Of a DNA stretch of 64,000 bases, positions 16,440 to 24,847 are shown piece by piece. The notes under the pieces are model-generated. The model worked only from the letters and a program-made list of their open reading frames with translations, did not search any database and had not been told where the DNA came from. The first letter of the stretch is position 1. Every line of letters begins with the position of its first letter. The position numbers were made by a program, and so were the translations under genes. The DNA is from Devosia salina (GTDB lineage Bacteria > Pseudomonadota > Alphaproteobacteria > Rhizobiales > Devosiaceae), in contig NZ_CP080590.1 of the NCBI RefSeq assembly GCF_019504385.1, positions 1,220,001 through 1,284,000 of the forward strand, read 5' to 3'.

Positions 16440-16759
16440 TGATGCGCCTTCCTTTCGAGTTTGTCTCAGCAATGCCTGGCGCGGAGCCCCTTCGAAGCCG
16501 GAAAGGCGTCAAAGCAGTCTTGCAAAGAGCGGGAACACGGGAGGCCGGGTCCGGCGGACCCTGTCTTCGCCAAAGCGAAAACCCTCCGTTCAGCCCCCGG
16601 CCAAACGAATTGCTGGCGTGCCTATAGGGGAAACAGGGGGAGAAGGCAAGCGCCGTGGCCGCTGCGCCTTGACACCGCCACACACTCCCGGCAAAGCCCG
16701 CGGCAACTGGACAGCCCCCGTGCGGGTTGTCACATTGGTTTGCAAAGGGGGGACTCGTC
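16440..16759. other. Divergent intergenic region rpsF / fabD (320 nt)
   Basis: No gene is seen. The region holds the rpsF promoter and its leader, with two hairpins: GGGTCC-ggc-GGACCC at 16547-16561 and TTCGC-caaa-GCGAA at 16566-16579. On the fabD side there is a perfect -35-like CTTGAC (16668-16673), but only a poor -10 at the matching distance. Confidence 0.6.
16622..16650 (-). promoter_or_regulatory. Candidate promoter of the rpsF operon
   Basis: On the minus strand CTTGCC (16650-16645), exactly 17 nt, then CTATAG (16627-16622) is close to the alphaproteobacterial housekeeping consensus. It would give a leader of about 175 nt before the rpsF ATG. Confidence 0.6.
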
Positions 16760-17710
16760 ATGTCCAGCACTGCATTCACCTTTCCCGGCCAGGGCAGCCA
16801 GGCCGTCGGCATGGGCAAGGATCTCGCCCACGAATATCCCGTGGCCCGCGCCGTCTTCCAGGAAGTCGACGAAGCTCTGGGCGAGCGCCTCTCGGCCACC
16901 ATGTTCGAAGGTCCCGAGGACATTCTGCGCCTGACCGAGAACGCCCAGCCCGCGCTGATGGCCGTTTCCGTGGCCGTGGTGCGTGTGCTCGAGGCCAAGG
17001 GTGTCTCGCTCAAGGACCACGCCAAGTTTGTCGCCGGCCATTCGCTGGGCGAATATTCTGCCCTGTGCGCCGCCGGCACGTTCAGCCTTACCGATGCCGC
17101 GCGCCTCCTGCGCACGCGCGGCCAGGCAATGCAGAAAGCCGTGCCGGTCGGCCATGGCGCCATGGCGGCGCTGCTCGGCCTCGATCTCGACACTGCCAGG
17201 GCAGTGGCCGCGGAGGCCGGCCAAGGTGAAGTCTGCGATGTTGCCAATGACAACGCGCCCGGCCAGGTCGTGATTTCCGGGGGAACCGCCGCCGTCGAGC
17301 GCGCCGTCGAGATCGCCAAGGGCAAGGGCGCCAAGCGCGCCTTGCTGCTGCCGGTCAGCGCGCCGTTCCACTGCTCGCTGATGCAACCGGCCGCCGACGC
17401 TATGGCCGCAGCGCTTGCCGAAGTCGACATGAAGGCACCCGTGGTGCCCCTGGTCGCCAATGTGCTGGCCGCACCAATTACCGATCCCGATGAAATCCGC
17501 CAGCGGCTGGTCGAACAGGTCACCGGGGTCGTGCGCTGGACCGAAAGCGTCACCTGGCTCACCACCCAGGGTGGCGTCACCAATCTGGTGGAGCTGGGCA
17601 CGGGCAAGGTGCTCACTGGCCTTGCCAAGCGCATTGCCACCGACGCAACGGCCCAGGCCATCGGCTCGCCGGCCGATATCGAAGCCTTCGTCGCGCAGCT
17701 CAACGCCTGA
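16760..17710 (+). CDS. fabD: Malonyl-CoA:ACP transacylase
   Basis: FabD loads malonate from CoA onto ACP for fatty acid synthesis. The 316 residues show F-P-G-Q-G-S-Q (8-14), the nucleophile Ser95 in G-H-S-L-G-E-Y-S, the active-site His204 in P-F-H, and a catalytic Arg (R-T-R-G). I chose ATG 16760, which has AAAGGGGGG upstream and begins right at the fold; an in-frame ATG 33 nt earlier has no such site. fabG follows after 48 nt. Confidence 0.98.
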   Translation: MSSTAFTFPGQGSQAVGMGKDLAHEYPVARAVFQEVDEALGERLSATMFEGPEDILRLTENAQPALMAVSVAVVRVLEAKGVSLKDHAKFVAGHSLGEYSALCAAGTFSLTDAARLLRTRGQAMQKAVPVGHGAMAALLGLDLDTARAVAAEAGQGEVCDVANDNAPGQVVISGGTAAVERAVEIAKGKGAKRALLLPVSAPFHCSLMQPAADAMAAALAEVDMKAPVVPLVANVLAAPITDPDEIRQRLVEQVTGVVRWTESVTWLTTQGGVTNLVELGTGKVLTGLAKRIATDATAQAIGSPADIEAFVAQLNA

Positions 17711-17758
17711 ATCAAAGTCTGAAGCGCTTGAATCGCTTTCTCCTCGGAGGAGACCTAA

Positions 17759-18496
17759 ATGTTTGATCTTTCTGGTAAACGCGCCCTCGTCACCGGCGCC
17801 AGCGGCGGCATCGGCCGCGAAATCGCCAAGGCGCTGGCCGCTGCAGGCGCGACGGTGGCGCTTTCGGGAACGCGGGTCGGCGCCCTCGAAGACACCGCCA
17901 AGGACATCGGCAAGGACTGCCCGATCCTGCCGGCAAATCTGAGCAAGCTCGAAGAGGTCGACAAGCTGGTGCCCAGCGCCGAGGCGGCCATGGGTGGTCT
18001 CGATATTCTGGTCAACAATGCCGGCATGACGCGTGACAATCTGTTCATGCGTATGAAGGATGAGGAATGGGACGAGGTGCTGGCCGTCAACCTGACAGCG
18101 GCTTTCCATCTCAACCGCGCGGTGCTGCGCGGGATGATGAAGCAGCGCTGGGGCCGCATCATCGGCATCTCCTCGGTGGTCGGCGTCATGGGCAATCCGG
18201 GGCAGGGCAATTATGCCGCCTCCAAGGCCGGGCTGATCGGCATGAACAAGGCGCTGGCCTATGAGGTCGCGAGCCGCAACATCACCGTGAACTCCATCGC
18301 GCCCGGCTTCATCGCCTCGGCCATGACCGACGAACTCAACGACAAGCAACGTGAGTCGATCCTCTCGACCGTCCCCGCGGGACGGCTCGGCACGGCCCAG
18401 GAAGTGGCGGCCTGCGCGGTTTTTCTCGCCAGCGACGGCGCCGCCTATATCACCGGCCATACGCTCAACGTGAACGGCGGCATGGCGATGATCTAG
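17759..18496 (+). CDS. fabG: 3-oxoacyl-ACP reductase
   Basis: This NADPH-dependent SDR reduces 3-oxoacyl-ACP. Its 245 residues show T-G-A-S-G-G-I-G (12-19), N-N-A-G-M-T-R-D (86-93), Ser138/139, Tyr152 and Lys156 (Y-A-A-S-K). The C-terminus N-V-N-G-G-M-A-M-I is typical of FabG. A strong GGAGGAGA precedes the ATG. It sits between fabD and acpP, which distinguishes it from generic SDRs. Confidence 0.98.
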   Translation: MFDLSGKRALVTGASGGIGREIAKALAAAGATVALSGTRVGALEDTAKDIGKDCPILPANLSKLEEVDKLVPSAEAAMGGLDILVNNAGMTRDNLFMRMKDEEWDEVLAVNLTAAFHLNRAVLRGMMKQRWGRIIGISSVVGVMGNPGQGNYAASKAGLIGMNKALAYEVASRNITVNSIAPGFIASAMTDELNDKQRESILSTVPAGRLGTAQEVAACAVFLASDGAAYITGHTLNVNGGMAMI

Positions 18497-18652
18497 TGCT
18501 GGTTTTCAGGGCGAAAGCCTTGGAAACCGGGCCGAACGCGGCTGGCTATGGCGGAAGAAACGTGATACCTCGCGCCCCGGTCTCTTCTGCCGGCCTGCCT
18601 TGCGGGCGCCTGGAAGGCCGCTTACATTGCCCCTGTGCAAACCAACACTGCG

Positions 18653-18681
18653 CTTGATGATTTGGCTTTGCGCCAATAAGA
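18653..18681 (+). promoter_or_regulatory. Candidate acpP promoter
   Basis: CTTGAT (18653-18658), 17 nt, then ATAAGA (18676-18681) lies about 40 nt before acpP in the 225-nt gap after fabG. The -10 is weak, so this is tentative. Confidence 0.3.
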
Positions 18682-18721
18682 AGCGAATTGAAACGTCGAT
18701 TTCTAAAAAGGGAAGTCAAAT

Positions 18722-18958
18722 ATGAGCGATGTCGCTGATCGGGTCCGCAAGATCGTTGTGGAACACCTCAATGTGGATGCCGAGAAGGTCACCGAGAAGG
18801 CCAGCTTCATCGACGATCTGGGTGCTGACTCCCTGGATCAGGTCGAGCTGGTGATGGCTTTCGAGGAAGAATTCTCGGTCGAAATCCCCGATGACGCTGC
18901 CGAGTCGATCCAGACCTTCGGTGATGCGGTCGCCTTCCTGACCAAGGCCACCAGCTAA
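18722..18958 (+). CDS. acpP: Acyl carrier protein
   Basis: The 78-residue acidic protein carries the phosphopantetheine site Ser37 in L-G-A-D-S-L-D-Q-V-E-L. It shuttles acyl chains between Fab enzymes. It has its own 225-nt upstream gap and AAGGGAAG before the ATG, consistent with independent high expression. fabF follows after 23 nt. Confidence 0.99.
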   Translation: MSDVADRVRKIVVEHLNVDAEKVTEKASFIDDLGADSLDQVELVMAFEEEFSVEIPDDAAESIQTFGDAVAFLTKATS

Positions 18959-18981
18959 GACTGGGGGCTAGGCCGCTGACC

Positions 18982-20250
18982 ATGGAATTGCGCCGAGTCG
19001 TCGTCACCGGACTGGGATTAGTCACGCCGCTTGGTTGCGGTGTTGAGCCGACCTGGGCCAACATCCTTGCCAGCAAGAGTGGCGCCAAGCGTATCGACGA
19101 TTTCGAGATCGACGATATTGCCTGCCAGATCGCCCATCGTATTCCACTCGGGGACTATGCCGACGGCAAGTACAACCCCGACGAGTGGATGGAGGTCAAG
19201 GAGCAGCGCAAGGTCGATGCGTTCATCGTCTATGCCATGGCTGCGGCCACTCAGGCCATCCAGGATGCGGGCGTGGAACCCAAGACCCAGGAAGAGCAGG
19301 AACGCACTGGCGTCCTGATCGGCTCGGGAATTGGCGGCATTGGCGGCATCTACGATGCCTCCATTACGCTGCATGAAAAGGGGCCGCGCCGTATCAGCCC
19401 CTTCTTCATCCCCGGGCGCCTGATCAACCTGGCCTCGGGCCATGTCTCGATCCGCTTCGGCCTGAAGGGCCCCAACCACTCGGTGGTCACGGCCTGTTCG
19501 ACCGGGGCCCATGCCATTGGCGACGCCGCGCGTCTCATCGCCCTGGGCGATGCCGACGTGATGGTTGCCGGCGGCACGGAAAGCTGCGTCAACCGCCTCT
19601 CGCTGGCCGGCTTCTCGGCCGCCCGCGCGCTCTCGACCGGCTTCAACGACAACCCCACCGCCGCCTCGCGGCCCTATGACAAGGACCGCGATGGTTTCGT
19701 CATGGGCGAGGGCGCCGGCATTGTCGTTCTCGAAGACTATGAGCGAGCCAAGGCCCGCGGCGCCAAGATCTATGGCGAAGTGATCGGCTATGGCCTCAGC
19801 GGCGACGCCTACCACATTACCGCCCCTTCGCCCGATGGCGATGGCGGTTTCCGCGCCATGAGCGCGGCAGTCAAGCGTGCCGGCATCTCTCCGGCCGATA
19901 TCGACTACATCAACGCCCATGGCACCTCGACGCCGCTGGGCGACGAGATCGAGCTTGGCGCCGTGACCCGCGTTTTGGGCGATGCCGCACCCAAGGCAGT
20001 TATGAGCTCGACCAAGTCGGCTGTCGGCCATTTGCTCGGTGCTGCCGGTTCGGTGGAAGCGATCTTCTGCCTGCTGGCGATGCGCGACGGCGTTGCGCCG
20101 CCCACGCTCAACCTCGACAATCCTTCGGTCGAGACCGAGATCAATCTGGTGCCGCACACGCCCATCAAGAAGGAAATCAACGTGGCCCTGTCCAACAGCT
20201 TCGGTTTTGGCGGCACCAATGCCACGCTGGTGATGCGCAAGGTCAGCTGA
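18982..20250 (+). CDS. fabF: 3-oxoacyl-ACP synthase II
   Basis: FabF elongates acyl-ACP by condensation with malonyl-ACP. The 422-residue thiolase-fold enzyme has the Cys-His-His triad: Cys172 in T-A-C-S-T-G-A-H, His313 in N-A-H-G-T-S-T-P and His350 in S-A-V-G-H-L-L-G-A-A-G, with Lys345. The K-x-x-x-G-H spacing is normal for condensing KAS II enzymes. A terminator follows. Confidence 0.98.
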   Translation: MELRRVVVTGLGLVTPLGCGVEPTWANILASKSGAKRIDDFEIDDIACQIAHRIPLGDYADGKYNPDEWMEVKEQRKVDAFIVYAMAAATQAIQDAGVEPKTQEEQERTGVLIGSGIGGIGGIYDASITLHEKGPRRISPFFIPGRLINLASGHVSIRFGLKGPNHSVVTACSTGAHAIGDAARLIALGDADVMVAGGTESCVNRLSLAGFSAARALSTGFNDNPTAASRPYDKDRDGFVMGEGAGIVVLEDYERAKARGAKIYGEVIGYGLSGDAYHITAPSPDGDGGFRAMSAAVKRAGISPADIDYINAHGTSTPLGDEIELGAVTRVLGDAAPKAVMSSTKSAVGHLLGAAGSVEAIFCLLAMRDGVAPPTLNLDNPSVETEINLVPHTPIKKEINVALSNSFGFGGTNATLVMRKVS

Positions 20251-20270
20251 GTTTTTGATGAAAATTGTAG

Positions 20271-20310
20271 GGGGCACATCGCACGGGATGCGGTGTGCCC
20301 CTTGTCTTTG
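20271..20310 (+). terminator. Intrinsic terminator after fabF
   Basis: GGGGCACATCGCA (20271-20283) pairs with TGCGGTGTGCCCC (20289-20301), a 13-bp stem with one T-G pair and a 5-nt loop. TTGTCTTTG follows. Confidence 0.65.
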
Positions 20311-20461
20311 CGCCGCGCCATCGCCAACAATGCCGGTGCCCCGCCACAGTTTGGCGCAAGAACAATGACATGAAGGCCGAAATCGCTTCGCGCGGATAGC
20401 CGGAACCTTTGTTCCGCATCGTCGAAGTGACAACAGGCCCAATTCGCGAGTGACAGGGAAG

Positions 20462-21583
20462 ATGAACGACCGCAGGAACCGGCGCCGCCGCCGCTCGGGC
20501 AATGGCTTGATCGACGTCCTCAACGGCCTGCTGACCTTGCTGGTCATAGGCCTTGTAGTGGCCGGCGGCGGCTTCTTCTATGTTGCCTCGCAATATTACG
20601 GCGATGGCCCGACGCGCGAGGATCGCGTCTTCCGGGTCGAGTCCGGCAATACGCTTTCGACGACCGCAGCACGGCTCGAGGACCAGGGCTTCATCAGCAA
20701 TGCCTTCATCTTCAGCCAGTTCGGCAGCCGCGTGGAAGACAGCGCCGTCGTCAAGGCCGGCGACTTCAATATCCCTGCCGGCGCCAGCATGTCGGAAATC
20801 CTCAAGGAACTGACCACGGGCAATCCGCTGCGCTATGCGGTGACCATTCCCGAGGGCTGGACGGTCTGGCAGGCGATACAGCGCATCAATGCCGATGACC
20901 GGCTGACCGGCTCCATCGACCAATTGCCGCCCGAAGGCTCGATCCTGCCCGGCAGCTATGACTACACGCCGGGGGACACGCGCCAATCCGTGCTCGACGA
21001 CATGCAACTGGCAATGACCCAGGCCCTGGCCGAGGTATGGGAGACCCGCCAAGCCGACCTGCCGCTCGAATCCCCGGCAGAGCTGCTCATCCTGGCCTCG
21101 ATCGTGGAGAAGGAAACCGGGATTGCCAGCGAGCGGCCGCAGATCGCCGCTGTCTTCGTCAATCGCCTGCGCGAAGGCATGCGCCTGCAGTCCGACCCGA
21201 CCATCATCTATGGCATCACGCTGGGGCAATCGACGCTGGATCGCGGCATTCGTCGCTCCGAAATCGAGGGCAAGACACCATACAATACCTATCAGATTGA
21301 TGGGCTGCCGCCGACGCCCATCGCCAATCCGGGCATCGAGGCGCTGCAGGCCGTCGCAAATCCCGACAGCCACGACTATCTCTATTTCGTGGCCAAGGGC
21401 GCGACCCCGCGCGAAGGGCATGTCTTTGCCGAGACTTATGCCGAGCACCAGGAGAATGTAGCGCGCTATCGCGAGATCGCAGCCGAGGCTGCTGCCCAGG
21501 CCGAAGCCGAGGCGGAGGCCGCGCGCCAGGCGCTGGAGGCCCAGGAGGCCGAGGCCGCCGCCGAAGGCGATACGCAGCAGTGA
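20462..21583 (+). CDS. mltG: Endolytic peptidoglycan transglycosylase MltG
   Basis: MltG cleaves nascent glycan strands at the inner membrane and limits their length. A basic N-terminus (R-R-N-R-R-R-R-R) precedes one transmembrane helix (about residues 16-38). The YceG domain follows, with the catalytic Glu in L-A-S-I-V-E-K-E-T-G and the downstream S-D-P-T-I-I-Y-G. The last 40 residues are an Ala/Glu-rich helical tail. I chose ATG 20462, with AGGGA just upstream, although an in-frame GTG at 20450 is possible. The stop overlaps yicC by 4 nt. Confidence 0.93.
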   Translation: MNDRRNRRRRRSGNGLIDVLNGLLTLLVIGLVVAGGGFFYVASQYYGDGPTREDRVFRVESGNTLSTTAARLEDQGFISNAFIFSQFGSRVEDSAVVKAGDFNIPAGASMSEILKELTTGNPLRYAVTIPEGWTVWQAIQRINADDRLTGSIDQLPPEGSILPGSYDYTPGDTRQSVLDDMQLAMTQALAEVWETRQADLPLESPAELLILASIVEKETGIASERPQIAAVFVNRLREGMRLQSDPTIIYGITLGQSTLDRGIRRSEIEGKTPYNTYQIDGLPPTPIANPGIEALQAVANPDSHDYLYFVAKGATPREGHVFAETYAEHQENVARYREIAAEAAAQAEAEAEAARQALEAQEAEAAAEGDTQQ

Positions 21584-22464
21584 GTGCAGCGCTTTCCAGC
21601 ATGACCGGTTTTGCCCGCGCCGAGCGGCAGGCCGGACCCTTGCGGGTGCGCATCGAACTGAAATCCGTCAATGGCCGCGGGCTAGACATGCGGCTGCGCT
21701 TGGCGCCGGGGCTGGACGCGGTTGAAATCCCGCTGCGCCAACTGCTCTCGAAGACCCTCAGCCGTGGCTCGATCAACCTCGTGGTGACGCTGGATCGCGG
21801 CGCTGGCAGCGGCGCCGTGCGCGTCAACCAGCAAGCGTTGGCGACGGTGATTGCCGCGCTTGAGGACCTGCGTCAGGTCGATGCGGCGCCGCCGCGCCTC
21901 GACGGCATATTGGCACTGCCCGGTGTGCTGGAACTCGATGAGGGGGCAGGGGCGACGGACGAGGACGAGCAAGCGGCCTTGATCCTCGACTGCGCTGCCG
22001 AGGCCATCGAGCGTCTCAAGGCTGCACGGCTGCAGGAAGGCGCGGAAATCGCCGCGGTCCTGCGCGGGCAGCTCGATTCCATCGCCTTGCTGGTCGACAA
22101 GGCCGAGACCCATCCCGCCCGGTCCCGCGCCGCCATCGAGATCCGCCTGCGCGCGCAGCTGGCCGCCCTGCGCGACGACCCCGGCTTGTCACAGGAGCGG
22201 CTGGCGCAGGAAGCGCTGCTGCTCGCCACCAAGGCCGATATCCAGGAAGAGCTGGACCGGCTGCGCGCCCATATCGCGGCTGCCCGCACCCTGATCGAGC
22301 AGGGCGGACCGGTCGGCCGTCGGCTCGACTTTCTCGCCCAGGAATTCAATCGCGAAGCCAATACGCTCTGCTCCAAGGCAAACGCAGTGGACCTCACCGC
22401 CATCGGTCTTGACCTCAAGGCGGTGATCGATCAACTACGCGAGCAGGTTCAGAACGTCGAATAG
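21580..22464 (+). CDS. yicC: YicC/YloC family endoribonuclease
   Basis: The 294-residue protein begins S-S-M-T-G-F-A-R-A-E, the family hallmark, with N-terminal YicC_N and C-terminal DUF1732 regions ending F-L-x-Q-E-F-N-R-E-A-N-T-L-x-S-K. Members are RNases implicated in RNA turnover. The GTG start overlaps the mltG TGA (GTGA), and gmk starts 11 nt after its stop, so the three genes form one transcriptional unit. The mltG-yicC-gmk order is common in this order. Confidence 0.95.
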   Translation: MSAALSSMTGFARAERQAGPLRVRIELKSVNGRGLDMRLRLAPGLDAVEIPLRQLLSKTLSRGSINLVVTLDRGAGSGAVRVNQQALATVIAALEDLRQVDAAPPRLDGILALPGVLELDEGAGATDEDEQAALILDCAAEAIERLKAARLQEGAEIAAVLRGQLDSIALLVDKAETHPARSRAAIEIRLRAQLAALRDDPGLSQERLAQEALLLATKADIQEELDRLRAHIAAARTLIEQGGPVGRRLDFLAQEFNREANTLCSKANAVDLTAIGLDLKAVIDQLREQVQNVE

Positions 22465-22475
22465 AGACAGGTCAA

Positions 22476-23114
22476 ATGGAATTTCAGCGCCGCGGCGTCA
22501 TGCTGGTGATTGCCTCCCCGTCAGGCGCAGGAAAATCCTCGATCTCCCGATCGCTGTTCGGCGCCGATCCCAATATCAAGCTCTCGGTTTCGGTGACCAC
22601 GCGCGCCCGCCGCACCGACGAGGTGCATGGCAAACACTACTATTTCATCGACGTCGAGACCTTCAAGAAGATGCAGCGCGATGGCGAGCTGCTCGAATCG
22701 GCCGAGGTGCACGGCAATTTCTACGGTACCCCGCGTGCCCAGGTGGAAGAACAGCTCGCCCGTGGCGAGGACATCCTGTTCGACATCGACTACCAGGGCA
22801 CGCTGCAGCTCTACGAGAAGTGCCGGGCCGACATGGTGACCGTGTTCATCCTGCCCCCATCGATCAAGGAGCTGCGGGCGCGCCTCGAACGTCGCGCCCA
22901 GGACAGCGTCGGCACCATCGAGAAGCGCCTCAAGAATGCGCGCGTCGAGATGGACCATTATGGCGAATACGACTACGTGATCGTCAACAACGACCTCGAG
23001 CACTCTGTGGACCGCGTCCGCACCATCCTTGCCTCGGCCCGCCTCAGGCGCGAGCGACAGGTGAATTTGGCCAGCTTCGTCAAGGACTTGCAGAGCCAGA
23101 TCGATTCTCTTTGA
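22476..23114 (+). CDS. gmk: Guanylate kinase
   Basis: This enzyme phosphorylates GMP to GDP. The 212 residues have the P-loop S-P-S-G-A-G-K-S-S (about 14-22), the GMP-binding region V-T-T-R-x-x-R-x-x-E-x-x-G-x-x-Y, and the lid I-x-x-R-L-x-x-A. It works downstream of guaA, also in this window. A palindromic element follows 12 nt after the stop. Confidence 0.98.
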   Translation: MEFQRRGVMLVIASPSGAGKSSISRSLFGADPNIKLSVSVTTRARRTDEVHGKHYYFIDVETFKKMQRDGELLESAEVHGNFYGTPRAQVEEQLARGEDILFDIDYQGTLQLYEKCRADMVTVFILPPSIKELRARLERRAQDSVGTIEKRLKNARVEMDHYGEYDYVIVNNDLEHSVDRVRTILASARLRRERQVNLASFVKDLQSQIDSL

Positions 23115-23125
23115 GCAGTCCCGCA

Positions 23126-23205
23126 GGGCAAATCTCTCCAGTGGAGAGATTTGATGCGAAAAGGCCATGAGAGCTGCGCTCGAATGGCACGAGTGCTTGG
23201 CAAGG
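23126..23205 (+). repeat. Palindromic multi-hairpin element, copy 2 (after gmk)
   Basis: The core CAAATCTCTCC (23129-23139), AGT, GGAGAGATTTG (23143-23153) is a perfect 11-bp stem. A downstream extension with AGGCCA, GAGAGCT and GCTCGAATGGCA (23178-23189) matches the copy after rpoZ. A small hairpin CCC-gca-GGG precedes it. Confidence 0.75.
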
Positions 23206-23247
23206 ATTCTGTTGCGGTGGAAAGCCATTCATGAATCGCGTCGCCCC

Positions 23248-24477
23248 ATGACCACTCCCGCCATCCGTCGCGGCACGCCGGCATTCCTCCGCGCCAACAT
23301 CGCCTTTTTCCTCTCGGCCTTCTCGGTCTTTGCCTCGCTCTACTCGGTGCAGCCGCTACTGCCCATGTTTGCGCAATATTGGGTGCGCGATGCCGGCACG
23401 GCCTCGCTGGCCCTCTCGGCAACCACGGCCACCATGGCCGTCGCGCTAATCCCGGCCAGCATGCTGGCCGATCGGCTGGGGCGGCGCCGGCTGATCGTCG
23501 GCGCGCTGATCGTCACCGCGCTGCTGGGCATCCTGCTGCCTTTCACGCAGATCTGGTGGCAATTGATCACATTGCGCACGCTGATGGGTGTGTCGCTGGC
23601 CGGTATTCCCGCCGTGGCCATGGTCTACCTCTCAGAGGAGATGGACCCGGATGCGCTGGGCTTTTCCATGGGCCTCTATATCGGCGGCACCGCCATTGGC
23701 GGCATGGCAGGCCGCGTCATATCCGGCGTGCTCTCGGACTGGCTGGGCTGGCGCCTCGGCACAGGTATCCTGGCGGGACTGATCCTTCTCGCCGCCCTCG
23801 CCGTTGCCATCCTGCTGCCCAAGCCACGGCAGCTCGTGCGCGATCCGATTGGTCTTGCGGAGCTTTGGCGTCGCTGCCGGGCCAGCTTTGACGATGTTGC
23901 ACTGCCCTGGCTGTTCGCCAGCGCTTTCCTGCTCATGGGCGGCTTCGTCACGCTCTACAATTATGCCGGCTTCCGGCTGGCCTTGCCGCCCTTTGCGCTG
24001 AGCCATTCGGCCATTGCCGCGATTTTCCTCGTCTATCTCCTGGGCAGCGCCAGCTCGACCTGGGCGGGCGGGCTGTCGCAGCGACTGGGTCGGCGCAAGG
24101 TGTTCTGGGCACTGGTGGCGTTGATGGGGGCCGGCATGGCCGTTACCATGATCGACGATACCCTCGTCATCATCCTCGGTCTCGCCATCTCCACCATGGG
24201 CTTCTTTGCCGCCCATGGTATCGCCAGCGCCTGGGTCACACGCCGCGCCCGCACCGGCAAGGCGCAGGCCTCGGCAATTTATCTCGTCGCCTACTATCTC
24301 GGCGCATCGATCCTGGGCACGCTCGGCGGTTATGCCTGGACGGCCTGGGGCTGGCCTGGTGTCATGCTGGTCAGCGGCGGCGCGGCGGCGTTGGCTTTGC
24401 TGGTGGCTGTGAGGCTGGTATTCGTGGCGCCCTTGCCGGTGCCAGAGAGCCCAGTGAAATCATCGATAGGGGCTTAG
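23248..24477 (+). CDS. MFS transporter (YnfM-like)
   Basis: The 409-residue protein has twelve hydrophobic segments. The first contains L-Y-S-V-Q-P-L-L-P, typical of YnfM-type drug/proton antiporters. A motif-A loop A-D-R-L-G-R-R-R follows helix 2, and a second copy is S-Q-R-L-G-R-R-K. I chose ATG 23248 since the longer frame upstream runs through the palindromic repeat. The substrate is unknown. It is separated from gmk by 133 nt and ends 7 nt from the convergent orphan gene. Confidence 0.85.
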   Translation: MTTPAIRRGTPAFLRANIAFFLSAFSVFASLYSVQPLLPMFAQYWVRDAGTASLALSATTATMAVALIPASMLADRLGRRRLIVGALIVTALLGILLPFTQIWWQLITLRTLMGVSLAGIPAVAMVYLSEEMDPDALGFSMGLYIGGTAIGGMAGRVISGVLSDWLGWRLGTGILAGLILLAALAVAILLPKPRQLVRDPIGLAELWRRCRASFDDVALPWLFASAFLLMGGFVTLYNYAGFRLALPPFALSHSAIAAIFLVYLLGSASSTWAGGLSQRLGRRKVFWALVALMGAGMAVTMIDDTLVIILGLAISTMGFFAAHGIASAWVTRRARTGKAQASAIYLVAYYLGASILGTLGGYAWTAWGWPGVMLVSGGAAALALLVAVRLVFVAPLPVPESPVKSSIGA

Positions 24478-24484
24478 CGAGAGG

Positions 24485-24808
24485 CTACTCCGGCACCTTG
24501 GTTCCAAGTTCCCACTCGACCCGCCGGACGGCATTCGTCCAGAAGCGCTCGAACTGCTCGTTGGTTAGCTCGGTAAACGGGATGTCGGGCCCCGGATGTG
24601 GGTCGGGATGCTCAGGGACCATACTGCCGCCCAACTCCAGCATATCCCTGCTGCGCGCAATTCCCGTGTGGCCGTCGATCCAAATATCAATCACACGGGT
24701 AATTTTGCGATCGATGACTTCATGTATGGATAGGGCCGGATACCTCTCAAGCCAAGGGTCGACCTTGGGACCACGTCTAGTGGTCAGCCGATAGCCATTT
24801 ATCATCAC
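24485..24808 (-). CDS. Hypothetical protein, 107 residues
   Basis: I do not recognise this family. The protein is soluble and of mixed charge, with D-P-W-L-E-R-Y-P near residue 18, R-V-I-D-I-W-I-D-G-H-T-G-I-A-R in the middle, a His/Pro-rich turn (P-E-H-P-D-P-H-P-G-P) and W-E-L-G at the end. GGAGGA lies 7 nt before the ATG, which favours a real gene over the overlapping plus-strand frame. It lies 39 nt downstream of rsmA's end on the opposite side of the MFS gene and has no informative neighbour. Confidence 0.6.
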   Translation of the reverse strand: MMINGYRLTTRRGPKVDPWLERYPALSIHEVIDRKITRVIDIWIDGHTGIARSRDMLELGGSMVPEHPDPHPGPDIPFTELTNEQFERFWTNAVRRVEWELGTKVPE

Positions 24809-24847
24809 TGTTCCTCCAAGCGGCTAGCTCGACGGCACGATGGGGAC

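Noticed and set aside
24498..24794. 98-residue plus-strand frame overlapping the 107-residue orphan
   Set aside because: It has no SD, while the minus-strand frame has GGAGGA and a more protein-like composition.
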